From contig JAEZGI010000077.1 in the NCBI GenBank assembly GCA_023416995.1, positions 124,001 to 188,000 on the forward strand: a stretch of DNA of 64,000 nucleotides, in the 5' to 3' direction. Source of the DNA: Bacteroidota bacterium. Its GTDB lineage: Bacteria > Bacteroidota > Bacteroidia > Chitinophagales > Chitinophagaceae. Below are positions 44,777 through 55,083 of the stretch, in pieces; the stretch's first letter is position 1, and the number at the start of each line of letters is the position of its first letter. The notes under the pieces were generated by a model that saw nothing but the letters and a program-made list of their open reading frames with translations, had not been told where the DNA came from and did no database searches. The position numbers were made by a program, and so were the translations under genes.

Positions 44777-47092
44777 ATGTTATTACTAAGAAATTTGTTT
44801 TCTCTTTGTTGTTGTCTCTTTTCAACAACCGTCTTTACCCAAACACTCCCTCCCTATAAACCTTCGGCAGAAGAGATGCGGATGCGTTATAAGAAAGCTG
44901 AAATAATGGACAGCGTTGCCAGGAACAAGGTGTTTAAGACAAACTTGCAGGCTAACTGGCAGGCAGATGGCGAAAGTTTCTGGTATAAGAACATACTTCC
45001 GGATTCCGTTACCGAGTACATCCTGGTGCATGCAGGGAAACGAACCAAACAACCGGCTTTTGATCACACCAGGCTTGCAAAGGCATTGGAAGCCTTTACG
45101 CCCGGCGCCAAAGATCCCCACCACCTGGTGATATCAAACATTTATTATGATAAGAGCGGAAGAAAGATGCGGATACAGGTAGATGGTAAATGGCTGCTTT
45201 GCGACCTGGGTAGTTATAAACTTGATACCACCCCGGCCCCTGTAGAATACATTGCCGCGACTTCTGTAACGGCAAGGGGCGGAAACCGTTTCAATACTTC
45301 TGGTGATCTGAATTCGATGGTACGCAGGGCAAGGGCCTTTCGGTCAGATACCATTTCTCCTGATAAAAGCTGGCGCTCTTTTGTTCGTGGTGGCAATATC
45401 TTTCTGAGCCCTGTCGCCGGGGGAGAGGATATTCAACTCACAACGAACGGCTCTGCTTCAAAACCTTATGGTTATGTCACCTGGTCACCTGACAGTCGTA
45501 CGGTAGTGGCTTATCATATCAATCCGGTTGTTACCAGGCAGGTGCATTATGTGCTTACATCCGCCAGCGGCACCCGTGGTGAATTAAAGTCACGTCCCTA
45601 TGCTCAGCCCGGCGACGAAAATACTTCGTTTGAAATGTTTGTGTTTGATGTTCCGGAACGAAAGCAAACCCGTGTGAAAATTGATACAATCGATTTCTCC
45701 GGACCGCCACTATTAACCTGGCGGATGTCCGATAACAACTACTTCACCTTTGAACGGGTGGATCGTGGTCATCAACGATTCAGGATCATAGAAGTGGATC
45801 GCCGTAACGGCAACGCAAAAGAGCTGATTGATGAAAAAACCAACACCTTCATCTTTGAACAAAGAATCTTCACCCATTATCTGAATGAAACAAACGAACT
45901 GGTATGGGTAACCGAAAAAGATGGCTGGCGGCACATGTATCTCATGGACATGCTTACCGGCAAAGAAAAAAATGCTATTACAAAAGGGGAGTGGGTGGTG
46001 CGTGAAATTGACAGCATCGATCATAAGAAAAGAGAGATCTGGTTCCAGGCAAGCGGCATGAACCACGCAGAGGATCCCTATTTCATACATTATTATCGTA
46101 TTGGTTTTGACGGCAAAAATCTTATAAAGCTTACCCGGGATAATGCCAATCATCGGGTATCGTTTTCGCCGGGCAGGAAATATTATATCGATAATTACTC
46201 GCGCGTAGATATGCCGCCCGTCATAGAATTGAAAAGAACTGCTGATGGCAAAAAACTAATGGAGCTTGAACGTGCTGATATTACTAAGTATCTCGCAACG
46301 GGTATAAAACTGCCCGAAGTGTTTGTTGCGAAAGCGCGCGATGGCAAAACTGATATATGGGGCATCATCTTCCGTCCAGCCAATTTCGACTCCTCCAAAT
46401 CTTATCCCATCATTGAACAGATCTATGCCGGTCCGCAGGGTTCATTTGTACCGAAGAGTTTTGCCGGTTACGGAGAAACACAGAGCCTTGCAGAACTTGG
46501 TTTTGTGGTTGTACAGATCGATGGAATGGGAACCTATAACCGCTCCAAAGCGTTTCATGATGTGTGCTGGAAAAACATTGCTGATGCGGGCTTCCCGGAT
46601 CGAATCTTATGGATGAAGGCCCTTGCCTCGAGGTATCCGTGGGCAGATACAAGCAGGGTGGGAGTATACGGAACGTCAGCAGGCGGGCAGAATGCTGCAG
46701 GTGCTGTATTGTTCCACCCCAATTTTTATGATGCGGCTGTGTCTGCCTGTGGATGTCACGACAACAGGGTCGACAAACAATGGTGGAACGAACAATGGAT
46801 GGGTTATCCTGTAGGCAAACATTATGATGAACAATCAAATGTAACCCACGCGCATAAGCTGCAGGGTGCTTTGTTCCTGATAGTGGGAGAAGCTGATGAA
46901 AATGTTCCACCGGAATCCACATACCGTGTCGCAGATGCACTGATTAAGGCAGAAAAATCATTTGAATTTCTTGCGGTGCCGGGGCTGGGCCACAGCGATG
47001 GTGGACCCTATGGACGTAAAAGAAAACGCGACTTCTTTGTAAAGCAGTTATTAGGAGTGGATGCGCCGTCGAGAAACACCGCCGGCAACTAA
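44777..47092 (+). CDS. S9-family prolyl oligopeptidase (DPP4-like), secreted
   Basis: 771 residues. The signal peptide is MLLLRNLFSLCCCLFSTTVF. The N-terminal DPP4-type propeller runs to about 500 and the alpha/beta-hydrolase domain covers the rest. The catalytic serine is in GVYGTSAGGQNA, aspartate in VGEADENVPP and histidine in GLGHSDGG, so the triad is complete. DPP4-like enzymes remove X-Pro or X-Ala dipeptides from peptides. The gene stands alone, upstream of the AraC regulator on the same strand (132-base gap). Its proximity to an Xaa-Pro aminopeptidase hints at proline-rich peptides. Confidence 0.93.
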   Translation: MLLLRNLFSLCCCLFSTTVFTQTLPPYKPSAEEMRMRYKKAEIMDSVARNKVFKTNLQANWQADGESFWYKNILPDSVTEYILVHAGKRTKQPAFDHTRLAKALEAFTPGAKDPHHLVISNIYYDKSGRKMRIQVDGKWLLCDLGSYKLDTTPAPVEYIAATSVTARGGNRFNTSGDLNSMVRRARAFRSDTISPDKSWRSFVRGGNIFLSPVAGGEDIQLTTNGSASKPYGYVTWSPDSRTVVAYHINPVVTRQVHYVLTSASGTRGELKSRPYAQPGDENTSFEMFVFDVPERKQTRVKIDTIDFSGPPLLTWRMSDNNYFTFERVDRGHQRFRIIEVDRRNGNAKELIDEKTNTFIFEQRIFTHYLNETNELVWVTEKDGWRHMYLMDMLTGKEKNAITKGEWVVREIDSIDHKKREIWFQASGMNHAEDPYFIHYYRIGFDGKNLIKLTRDNANHRVSFSPGRKYYIDNYSRVDMPPVIELKRTADGKKLMELERADITKYLATGIKLPEVFVAKARDGKTDIWGIIFRPANFDSSKSYPIIEQIYAGPQGSFVPKSFAGYGETQSLAELGFVVVQIDGMGTYNRSKAFHDVCWKNIADAGFPDRILWMKALASRYPWADTSRVGVYGTSAGGQNAAGAVLFHPNFYDAAVSACGCHDNRVDKQWWNEQWMGYPVGKHYDEQSNVTHAHKLQGALFLIVGEADENVPPESTYRVADALIKAEKSFEFLAVPGLGHSDGGPYGRKRKRDFFVKQLLGVDAPSRNTAGN

Positions 47093-47224
47093 TCATGTTG
47101 CCGAAGACTTAACGGATATTGGCGACTTATTACCGTATTTTAACTCTACGCCCGATTTCTTTTGGAAAGAAGGGTTAAAATGCTGTAAATTAAATGCTGA
47201 TTGATCATTCCCAAACTGCTCTTT

Positions 47225-48106
47225 ATGAAAGTATTGCCGTTTACTATACCGCCATCACAGGATAAAACCATCCTCATCGAGGAGCAGATCCTTCCGCATT
47301 TTTATCCATACCTGCATCGGCATGAAGAGATCCAGCTTACCCTGATCCTTAAGGGCCAGGGAACCTTGCTCGTGGGAAGTATTATGCATCATTTCCAGGA
47401 GAACGAAGTGTATCTTATCGGAGCAAACATTCCACATGTTTTTAAAAATGATGCATCTTATTTTGCACCGGGTAACAGTGAGGGTGTGCATGCACTGACT
47501 ATCTTTTTTAATACACGCGGTAAGCTTGCTTCCCTGTTCAATTTACCAGAACTAAAATCTGTGTATTCATTTTTCTCGAGTAACTATAGCGGTTTTCGGG
47601 TGCCGCAAAGTTCATTTGCAGATATATCGGGCAGAATAATGAGTATTCAGTATTCAACCGGGCTCGATCAACTCATGCAGTTTTTCCAGCTATTACGTTC
47701 GTTAAGCTCATTGGAAAATATTGACGCGCTGGCACCCGATCTTCAACTGGAACCATTCAGTGATTATGAAGGAGTGCGTATCAGCAATATTTACAATTAC
47801 ATTATGCAGAATTACAGCAGGGATATAACACTTGAAGAAGTTGCTGCTGCTGCATACATGACACCACAGGCATTTTGCCGGTATTTCAAAAAACATACAC
47901 GTGTTACCTTTGTAACTTTTCTTAATGAGATCCGAATCAACGAGGCTTGCAAAAAGCTGATAGAAGGTAACTATGCCAGTGTTTCCTCCGTAGCTTATGA
48001 TTGCGGGTTTAACAGCATCACCAATTTCAACAGGGTGTTTAAGTCAACTACCGGGAAATCACCCAGGCAATATCTGACGGTGTTTTTAAATAACGTCGCG
48101 AACTAA
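47225..48106 (+). CDS. AraC-family transcriptional regulator
   Basis: 293 residues from the ATG at 47225. An N-terminal cupin-like sensing domain (LPHFYPYLHRHEEIQLTLIL, in part; QENEVYLIGANIPHVFKND) precedes the paired helix-turn-helix at about 190-290 (ITLEEVAAAAYMTPQAFCRYFKK, in part; GFNSITNFNRVFKSTTGKSPRQY). Bases 48103-48106 overlap the converging aminopeptidase stop. It probably controls neighbouring catabolic genes such as the aminopeptidase, DHDPS-like and SusCD genes; that is inference. Confidence 0.95.
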   Translation: MKVLPFTIPPSQDKTILIEEQILPHFYPYLHRHEEIQLTLILKGQGTLLVGSIMHHFQENEVYLIGANIPHVFKNDASYFAPGNSEGVHALTIFFNTRGKLASLFNLPELKSVYSFFSSNYSGFRVPQSSFADISGRIMSIQYSTGLDQLMQFFQLLRSLSSLENIDALAPDLQLEPFSDYEGVRISNIYNYIMQNYSRDITLEEVAAAAYMTPQAFCRYFKKHTRVTFVTFLNEIRINEACKKLIEGNYASVSSVAYDCGFNSITNFNRVFKSTTGKSPRQYLTVFLNNVAN

Positions 48107-49488
48107 GCCAAAGCCTGGCGTATATCTTCGATAGCCTTAACAGTTTTTGGGATGGGGTCACCAAGTAATCTTGCGCCATTATCTGTTACCAGGAAATCTT
48201 CCTCGATGCGAATACCACCGAATGATCGGAAACGATCCAGCTGACCGTAGTTGATAAAGGCTTCGTTGCGTTTGTCTGCTTTCCAGATATCCATCAGCGC
48301 CGGAATAAAGTACAGTCCGGGTTCTACCGTCAATACAAAACCGGGTTCAAGTTTTCGGCCAAGCCGCAGCGACTTCAACCCAAATACAGTTTGTTTTTTG
48401 ATCGTATCGTCATAACCAACATAGTGCTCGCCAAGATTTTCCATATCATGAATATCGAGCCCCATCATGTGTCCAAGTCCGCATTGAAAAAATAGTGTGT
48501 GAGCATGGTTTGCTACTGCTTCTTTACTGTCGCCTTTCATCAGTCCGATCTGTTTTAAACCATCCACAAGCTTCTCACAAGCCAATAAATGAATATCAAA
48601 ATAAGTCCTTCCCGGGGCCAGTGCCTCAGCAGCCTGTTCCTGCGCATGCAGTACAATTTCGTATACTTCTTTTTGAAGAGTAGTAAACCGCTTGTCTATC
48701 GGAAATGTTCTTGTCAGATCGCCCGGGTAGTGCATACGTGTTTCTGCGCCGCAGTCAACAAGCAACAATTTTCCCGGTTCAATCGCCCTGTCGGTATAAT
48801 GTATATGTAAGGTTTCCCCGCGTGTGGTGAGTATGGTGGGAAACGAAAGATTACCGCCTTCCGCAATTGCAATGGCATGTAGCCGTGCTGCAACAGCTGC
48901 CTCTGTCTCACCGGCGCGCGCCGTTGACATGGCTGCCATTTGCATGGCGTTGGTAGTATTTACTCCTTTTTCGAGCTCGGCAATTTCCTCCTCTGTCTTT
49001 ATTGACCGCATTGAAACAATAGCCTTGATCAGTGCCACCGAAGCACCTTTTGAAACCTGGATAGGTGGCCTGGCCAACAACTCCGCAATAAATAAAAGTT
49101 GTTCCGGGCGATAAGGAGGAAGATAATGTACGTTCATAGTATTCCCCGTAACATAGGAAGGCAGCGCACTCAGGGGCTCCGACTTGTCAATGCCCGATCG
49201 TGCCGCGAGTTCGGATATTGCAGGAAGCGGACCTTGCCAGATTACATCGTCAATGCCCGCATCGTTGCCAAACAGTACTTCAACATCATTATCGATGTCG
49301 ATCAGTAGATGCAGACCAGCAATATCCAAACCACAATAATATAAAAACGAACTGTCCTGTCTGAAAGGGTACCAGTTATCTTTATAATTCATACTGCTTT
49401 CAGTATTGCCTGAGAGCAGTATGATGCCATTCCCGATTATCTTTTTTAACCTCCTGCGTCTTTCAATGTAAGTGCTGGCTGTAAACAT
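48103..49488 (-). CDS. pepP: Xaa-Pro aminopeptidase (M24, aminopeptidase P)
   Basis: 461 residues. N-terminal AMP_N domain (1-140, with LLSGNTESSMNYKDNWYPFRQDSSF, partly) and C-terminal pita-bread domain. Dinuclear metal ligands appear complete: two aspartates (LLVDCGAETRMHYPGDLTRTF, in part), histidine in CGLGHMMGLDIHDM, and glutamates in LTVEPGLYF and GIRIEEDF. Cleaves the N-terminal residue ahead of proline, including hydroxyproline. No signal peptide, so cytoplasmic. Only 14 bases separate it from the upstream cytochrome gene on the same strand. Confidence 0.95.
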   Translation of the reverse strand: MFTASTYIERRRRLKKIIGNGIILLSGNTESSMNYKDNWYPFRQDSSFLYYCGLDIAGLHLLIDIDNDVEVLFGNDAGIDDVIWQGPLPAISELAARSGIDKSEPLSALPSYVTGNTMNVHYLPPYRPEQLLFIAELLARPPIQVSKGASVALIKAIVSMRSIKTEEEIAELEKGVNTTNAMQMAAMSTARAGETEAAVAARLHAIAIAEGGNLSFPTILTTRGETLHIHYTDRAIEPGKLLLVDCGAETRMHYPGDLTRTFPIDKRFTTLQKEVYEIVLHAQEQAAEALAPGRTYFDIHLLACEKLVDGLKQIGLMKGDSKEAVANHAHTLFFQCGLGHMMGLDIHDMENLGEHYVGYDDTIKKQTVFGLKSLRLGRKLEPGFVLTVEPGLYFIPALMDIWKADKRNEAFINYGQLDRFRSFGGIRIEEDFLVTDNGARLLGDPIPKTVKAIEDIRQALA

Positions 49489-49502
49489 CAGTTGTTTTTG
49501 TT

Positions 49503-50744
49503 TTATGGTTTTGTATGGAATAACCCGTGTGCCTGTGCAAATCTTTTACTTTCCTGTTCATATACGGCTATACGATGTGTGCGTACCTTGTTAGCTGTAG
49601 CGCTTGAATCGCCCTGGGTTTGCAAAGATACCAGTATCGAATTTTTTTCAGGCATATGACAATCTATACAATTCACCTGCAGTTGTTTGGTACGGTTTGT
49701 TTGTAGTTTGCAAAATTGCGGAGTTGAAGGTTTATGACAACTCATACAGGTTACTGAAAAAGCTGTTTTGTTTTCTCTTTCATCATTATGAGGATCGTGA
49801 CAGGTGGTACAGGTTACAGTTCCACTTTTTTGATAGCAGGCGCTCGCTGTCAACAGCTGCAGCTGATTGCCATGTACATCAATGCTATCGGGCGACTGAA
49901 CAACCGGCGGCGGTTCCAGAAAGTCGGCGAGATCGGTACCTGGCCGGAAATAAAATGGCGTGCGTTTTACTTCACGAATGCCTGAATGACAAATACTGCA
50001 CATATCTATCTGTTGTGTTTGTGTCAGGGAAGAATAAGGCACCAGGTACTTTGAGGTTTTCACACCGGGTGAGTCTGTATGAAACGCAACATGTTTCAGC
50101 GCAGGTCCGTGACAGCGTTCACAATCTATTCCATAAACCACCTGGTTCCGATTGAAGCGATCAACGCGAAACTCCCCGAAGGCTTCAATCGCGGTTCTTT
50201 TGATATAACTCGAATGACATTCAAAACATCCCACCGGGATGTTGCGATCGAACCGGATCTGGTGCGCGGGATAGTTGGGACTGTTGGCCCATTTGCCGGC
50301 AGGTATAAAATAAGAAACCGGTAATTGATATACCTTGTCATTCAACCAATATAAAAAAGTTTGTGCCTTCCGTCCGCTGCCAATCACGATGTCAAACGGC
50401 TGTTTCTGTACAAGACTGTCGCCTTCCCAGGCAGATTGATACACACCAGATTTTTCTTTTGACATCACAACCCTTGCTGAACCGGTGTAGTGGTAAGTGT
50501 TGGAGTCAGGATGAAAACTACCGGCTATGTTATGGACAAAAGCTGGCGAAGATGTGTTCGCATGAGCAGTATGAAAATAAGATTGTTGCAGATCCCCATG
50601 ACACCCTGAGCATGCGGCCGCACCGGCGTAACCGTTCTGCCGCGGGTCGCTCGTTGCAGCGTCCTGCAAACACTGTGAGAATAATGTTGTCATCACAATA
50701 AGCAGTAATACCGATCCATATAGTCTGAAATTTATTCGCACCAT
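49503..50744 (-). CDS. Seven-haem c-type cytochrome, exported
   Basis: 413 residues with an N-terminal signal (MVRINFRLYGSVLLLIVMTT) and a possible lipoprotein cysteine in LFSQC. Seven CXXCH sites: CSGCH 45, CFECH 173, CERCH 208, CSICH 249, CTTCH 312, CMSCH 333, CIDCH 359. Histidines scattered between them can serve as distal ligands. Composition recalls NrfA/octahaem-type or cytochrome c554-like proteins, without a match I would trust. Periplasmic electron transfer, partner unknown. Probably cotranscribed with the aminopeptidase 14 bases downstream, an odd pairing. Confidence 0.9.
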   Translation of the reverse strand: MVRINFRLYGSVLLLIVMTTLFSQCLQDAATSDPRQNGYAGAAACSGCHGDLQQSYFHTAHANTSSPAFVHNIAGSFHPDSNTYHYTGSARVVMSKEKSGVYQSAWEGDSLVQKQPFDIVIGSGRKAQTFLYWLNDKVYQLPVSYFIPAGKWANSPNYPAHQIRFDRNIPVGCFECHSSYIKRTAIEAFGEFRVDRFNRNQVVYGIDCERCHGPALKHVAFHTDSPGVKTSKYLVPYSSLTQTQQIDMCSICHSGIREVKRTPFYFRPGTDLADFLEPPPVVQSPDSIDVHGNQLQLLTASACYQKSGTVTCTTCHDPHNDERENKTAFSVTCMSCHKPSTPQFCKLQTNRTKQLQVNCIDCHMPEKNSILVSLQTQGDSSATANKVRTHRIAVYEQESKRFAQAHGLFHTKP

Positions 50745-50849
50745 ACAAAATTCGTCATATATTGTTCCGCAGGGCTATTTTACGACAAAGCAGTTAAAAT
50801 ACGTAAACAATAAATTAAATAGGGAAAAGATATACATCAAACCGTGCCT

Positions 50850-50857
50850 TATTTTTG
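50850..50857 (+). promoter_or_regulatory. Possible -7 element of the DHDPS-like gene
   Basis: TATTTTTG fits TAnnTTTG and lies 26 bases before the start codon. No TTTG is found at the proper -33 distance, so the call is weak. Confidence 0.25.
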
Positions 50858-50883
50858 GGCACCCAATAATCAAATTATAAAAT

Positions 50884-51828
50884 ATGAGAAAAGTTCCATG
50901 GATGGGTGTGTACCCGGCAGTTCTGACACCATTTAAGAGTGATGAAACAATTGATTATAAGACCTTCGAGCTGAATATCGCTGCACAACTGGATGCAGGA
51001 GTTGACGGAATTATTCTGGCAGGATCTCTTGGTGAAGCCAGCACACTGACCAATGAAGAAAAGATAGAATTACTCAAACACTGTGTGGCCTTTGTAAAGG
51101 GCAGGGTTCCAGTGGTATTGAATATATCAGAACAGTCTACCGCTGCAGCGGTTGCTGCCGCAAAAGCTGCTGAAGCAAATGGCGCAGATGGACTGATGTT
51201 GCTTCCGCCAATGCGTTATTATGCTGACGACAGGGAAACCGTCACGTTTTTTAAGGCAGTGGCTTCTGCAACTTCGCTTTCCATTATGATCTATAATAAT
51301 CCTCATGATTATAAAATCATGACAACCCTTGAAATGTTTGCAGAACTGGCCAAACATCCCAACATCCAGGCGGTTAAAGAATCTACCCGTGATATCACCA
51401 ACATCACAAGAATGATTAACCGTTTTGGCGATCGTTTTAAAATCCTGGCGGGTGTGGACACGCTTGCCTATGAAAGTTTATGTGCGGGCGCAGACGGCAT
51501 CGTTGCAGGACTTGTGGATGCCTTTCCCCGTGAAACGGTGGCTATATACCGACTAGTAAAAAATGGTTATCACCAGGAGGCACTTAAGATTTATCGCTGG
51601 TTTATGCCGGCTCTTGAACTCGACATCAAACCAAAACTGGTACAATATATCAAACTGGCCGCTGCTGCTGCCGGCATTGGAACGGAATATGTACGTGCAC
51701 CAAGACTTGTTCTTGAAGGTGCTGAAAGAGAGGCGGTACTTGAGATAATCAACGAAGCTATCCGTAACAGGCCCGAACTACCTGACTATCTGAATCTGCA
51801 ACCAGCAGAAACATTGCAGCTCGCCTGA
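50884..51828 (+). CDS. DHDPS-superfamily aldolase/deaminase, Pyr4H2C-deaminase-like
   Basis: 314 residues, TIM-barrel class I aldolase. GSLGEASTLTNEEK is the carboxylate-binding loop, MIYNNPHDYK holds the tyrosine, and the Schiff-base lysine is in QAVKEST. N-terminus PWMGVYPAVLTPF and the loop GADGIVAGLVDAFPRE look like 1-pyrroline-4-hydroxy-2-carboxylate deaminases of hydroxyproline breakdown more than like lysine-pathway DapA. This is my reading by eye; sialic-acid lyase and keto-sugar-acid aldolases remain possible. It is followed by its own terminator, then the SusC/D pair. Confidence 0.82.
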   Translation: MRKVPWMGVYPAVLTPFKSDETIDYKTFELNIAAQLDAGVDGIILAGSLGEASTLTNEEKIELLKHCVAFVKGRVPVVLNISEQSTAAAVAAAKAAEANGADGLMLLPPMRYYADDRETVTFFKAVASATSLSIMIYNNPHDYKIMTTLEMFAELAKHPNIQAVKESTRDITNITRMINRFGDRFKILAGVDTLAYESLCAGADGIVAGLVDAFPRETVAIYRLVKNGYHQEALKIYRWFMPALELDIKPKLVQYIKLAAAAAGIGTEYVRAPRLVLEGAEREAVLEIINEAIRNRPELPDYLNLQPAETLQLA

Positions 51829-51850
51829 GCATCTCAATGAAACCTATATA

Positions 51851-51879
51851 AAAGCTGCCCTTACCGGCGGCTTTTTTTA
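51851..51879 (+). terminator. Rho-independent terminator after the DHDPS-like gene
   Basis: Stem AAAGCTGCC with GGCGGCTTT (one U-G wobble), loop of seven bases, and a T run. Located 22 bases after the stop. It uncouples the DHDPS-like gene from susC, or lets only part of the transcripts read through. Confidence 0.75.
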
Positions 51880-52038
51880 TGCCCTTAACAATAGTTACAC
51901 CAACATGATTTGATTAAGTGTCAATCTGGTTAATATTCGTAAAATCTTGGCTAAAATGCTCCGCGATTACTGATCACACTCAGAATATCTTTATGCTGCT
52001 CCTTAGAATCATTATTGCAAACTAAAAGCTACTGCCTT

Positions 52039-55000
52039 ATGTCAAAGTTATGGGCAATGCTGATGACGTTAATCTTTTTTAGCGGAACAGCCCTCGCCAA
52101 CAATCCTGCTGACAAAAATTATTCTGCTAAAATACCGGTCAGCGGAACTATCACTGATGCACAAACGAAGGAACCTCTGTCCGGTGTATCAGTAGTAGTT
52201 AAGAATACAAGCAATGGCACCACTACAGATGCACAAGGTAACTTTACGCTCGATGCACCTGTTAATGCTACACTTGTTATTTCAAGCACGGGATATGGAA
52301 CACAGGAGATTGACGTAAAGGATCAATCGCCAATTACAGTTCAGTTAAGCAAAAGTGCTGGTAACCTCGATGAGGTAGTGGTTGTAGGTTATGGTACGCA
52401 GCGACGTAAAGAACTCACCAGTGCGGTTGCAAGTGTTAAATCGGAAGACTTTACCAAAGGTTTTTCAAGAGACGCGGCGCAACTGATACAGGGAAAAGTG
52501 GCCGGTGTTTCCGTAGCTACAACCAGCGGTGCACCAAACGCAACCACACAAATTTCATTAAGAGGTGCAAACAGTATTCTTGGAAGTTCTACACCACTTG
52601 TATTGATTGATGGGGTTCCGGGCGCATTAAATACAGTTGCGCCGGAAGATATTGAATCAATAGATGTGTTGAAGGATGGGTCAGCCGCAGCCATCTATGG
52701 TACAAGAGGCACCAATGGTGTTATACTTATTACTACCCGCAAACGCCAGGGAGGCAACCGACCGCCAACCTTGAACTATGATGGCTATGTAACTGTTCAG
52801 AGTATCGCCCGTAAGATGGATTTTCTTGATGCCGCAGACTATCGCCGGCTCATTAGCCAGGGAGTGAAAGGCTTTAACCAGGACACCGATCCTTCCGCAC
52901 CGGGCTACTCACCATTGGCAGGAACCAATGATGAATTTGGTGCCACAACCGATTGGTTCGAAACAATCACCCGTACGCCCGTCAGTCACACCCACAACCT
53001 GACCTTGCAGGGCGGAAACAGTCAGACCAATTATACTGCTTCAGTCAACTTCCGCGACTGGCAGGGTATTTTTCTGCGCTCAGACAATAAGCAAACCGTT
53101 GCAAGGCTCGATGTAAACCATGCTATGTTTGACGGTAAGCTGAGATTTAACCTGAACGCAATAAACAGGAGCAGGAAAGGATATGATCTGTCGTATAACT
53201 ATGCATACAGGCAGGCACTTATCCGTAACCCGACTGAACCCATCAGAACACCTTCTGGTGAATGGTACGAGCGCAATGTTTACATGTATGACAACCCACT
53301 GCGCACCATTGAGGAAACTGAATCCGAAGGACAGTTTTCAGAACTTCGTTTAAGCGGAAGCGTTATTTTCACTCCAATAAAGGATCTTAATTTTAAATTG
53401 TTGGTCGCAAACAATAAGAGCAACAATCTCTCCGGTTATTATGAAACCTTCGATCATAAAAGTTCGGTAAATAATAACCGGCCGGGAACTGCTTCACGTG
53501 CATCTTCGCTTAACCGGGATGATCTGCTCGAGTTTACCACTGATTATTCAAAAACCATTAATGACCACAGGTTCAGTTTGCTTGGCGGATATAGTTACCA
53601 GTATTCGGTAGCTGAGGGTTTTTCTGCCTTCAACTCTAATTTTACATCTGATCTGTTTACATGGAACCGTCTTGAAGCAGGTGATGCTATCGCTTATCTT
53701 AATACCAATGCACCCTACGGAGCAGTAGGTATGAACAGCGATAAAGAAGATTGGAAGCTTATAGGTTTCTTTGGAAGATTGAATTATACTTTCAAAGACA
53801 AATACCTGTTGATGGCAAGTTTGAGAAGAGAGGGTTCTTCAAAATTTGGTACCAACTATCAGTGGGGTAATTTCCCGGCGGTGTCGGTAGGATGGCGTTT
53901 AAGTAAAGAAGATTTTTTAAGCAATGTGTCTGCGATTACAGATCTCAAACTGCGCGCAGGTTACGGGGTAACAGGCACGATCCCTAATAATCCATATCAA
54001 TCACTGGTGTTGTACAACCTCGGAGGTCGTATGTTGTATAATGGATTATTTATCCAGTCTATTGTTCCCAACAGTAACCCCAACCCCGATCTTCGTTGGG
54101 AGAAAAAACTTGAATGGAACCTGGGTATCGATTTTGCTTTATTCAATAATCGTGTCAGCGGTAGCATTGATGCTTATCAGCGTGATACAAAAGATATGTT
54201 GTATAATTTCAGTGTACCGGTTCCACCGTACCTGAACTCAACCTTACTTTGGAACGCGGGCGCTATACGGAACAAGGGCATCGAAGTATTGATAAATGTT
54301 GTGCCTGTTCAAACAAAGAACTTCGACTGGAGCAGCAATGTCACCTTCTCTTTCAATTCTAATAAATTGTTGTCTTTGAATGGTCCGCCGAATTCAAGTG
54401 CGGTTGACTTTTTTGCAGCCGGCGCAACCGGAGAACCGATTCAGGAAGCGACCCATCGCAATTATGTGGGAGAGCCCATCGGCGGATTCTATGGATACAA
54501 AACAATTGACATCGCTCCTGATTCAACATGGATCATCGAAGGAGCAGATGGAAAACCCAAGCCTTTACGCAATTCTACACCATCAGACAAAAAGATACTT
54601 GGTAATGGTATTCCACGGAACATCCTGGGATGGAACAATACTTTCCGATACAAGTCATGGGATCTGAGCATTAATCTTCGTGGTGCATTCGGCTACCAGA
54701 TCATGAACTTTCAGCGCATGTTCTATGAGAACCCAAAGATCAATCAATACAACATGCTGAAGAGTGCATTTGATCCTGTGTATGGTAAAACACCAATCTA
54801 CGCTGACCTGGCATATGTATCTTATTATATGGAACAGGGCGACCATATCAAGATTGATAATCTGAGTCTTGGATATTCTTTTAAAGGTGGTAAGTATGTG
54901 AAAAATGCACGTGTGTACCTGGCCGCCCTTAATCTTTATACTATCACAGGTTACAAGGGAATTGATCCTGAAGTGAATCGTGTAGGACTTTCACCGGGAC

Positions 55001-55065
55001 TTGATGAAAGAGACAAATATCCCACAACGCGTTCATTTACTGTTGGCGCTAACTTTTCGTTCTAA
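52039..55065 (+). CDS. SusC/RagA-family TonB-dependent outer-membrane transporter
   Basis: 1008 residues from the ATG at 52039 (a TTG start at 52015 is unlikely). Signal MSKLWAMLMTLIFFSGTALA, a CarboxypepD_reg-like domain (about 40-120, IPVSGTITDAQTKEPLSGVS in part), the SusC-type plug starting LDEVVVVGYGTQRRKELTSA (in part) and RGANSILGSSTPLVLIDGVPG, then a beta-barrel ending in aromatic TVGANFSF. No sigma/anti-sigma extension. Transports oligomers, peptides or glycans, with its SusD partner at 55084. Substrate not determinable here. Confidence 0.97.
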   Translation: MSKLWAMLMTLIFFSGTALANNPADKNYSAKIPVSGTITDAQTKEPLSGVSVVVKNTSNGTTTDAQGNFTLDAPVNATLVISSTGYGTQEIDVKDQSPITVQLSKSAGNLDEVVVVGYGTQRRKELTSAVASVKSEDFTKGFSRDAAQLIQGKVAGVSVATTSGAPNATTQISLRGANSILGSSTPLVLIDGVPGALNTVAPEDIESIDVLKDGSAAAIYGTRGTNGVILITTRKRQGGNRPPTLNYDGYVTVQSIARKMDFLDAADYRRLISQGVKGFNQDTDPSAPGYSPLAGTNDEFGATTDWFETITRTPVSHTHNLTLQGGNSQTNYTASVNFRDWQGIFLRSDNKQTVARLDVNHAMFDGKLRFNLNAINRSRKGYDLSYNYAYRQALIRNPTEPIRTPSGEWYERNVYMYDNPLRTIEETESEGQFSELRLSGSVIFTPIKDLNFKLLVANNKSNNLSGYYETFDHKSSVNNNRPGTASRASSLNRDDLLEFTTDYSKTINDHRFSLLGGYSYQYSVAEGFSAFNSNFTSDLFTWNRLEAGDAIAYLNTNAPYGAVGMNSDKEDWKLIGFFGRLNYTFKDKYLLMASLRREGSSKFGTNYQWGNFPAVSVGWRLSKEDFLSNVSAITDLKLRAGYGVTGTIPNNPYQSLVLYNLGGRMLYNGLFIQSIVPNSNPNPDLRWEKKLEWNLGIDFALFNNRVSGSIDAYQRDTKDMLYNFSVPVPPYLNSTLLWNAGAIRNKGIEVLINVVPVQTKNFDWSSNVTFSFNSNKLLSLNGPPNSSAVDFFAAGATGEPIQEATHRNYVGEPIGGFYGYKTIDIAPDSTWIIEGADGKPKPLRNSTPSDKKILGNGIPRNILGWNNTFRYKSWDLSINLRGAFGYQIMNFQRMFYENPKINQYNMLKSAFDPVYGKTPIYADLAYVSYYMEQGDHIKIDNLSLGYSFKGGKYVKNARVYLAALNLYTITGYKGIDPEVNRVGLSPGLDERDKYPTTRSFTVGANFSF

Positions 55066-55083
55066 CCACATAACACAAGTAAT

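Noticed and set aside
46410..46940. 176-codon minus-strand frame in the S9 peptidase gene
   Set aside because: Antisense shadow of the catalytic domain, with no recognisable pattern.
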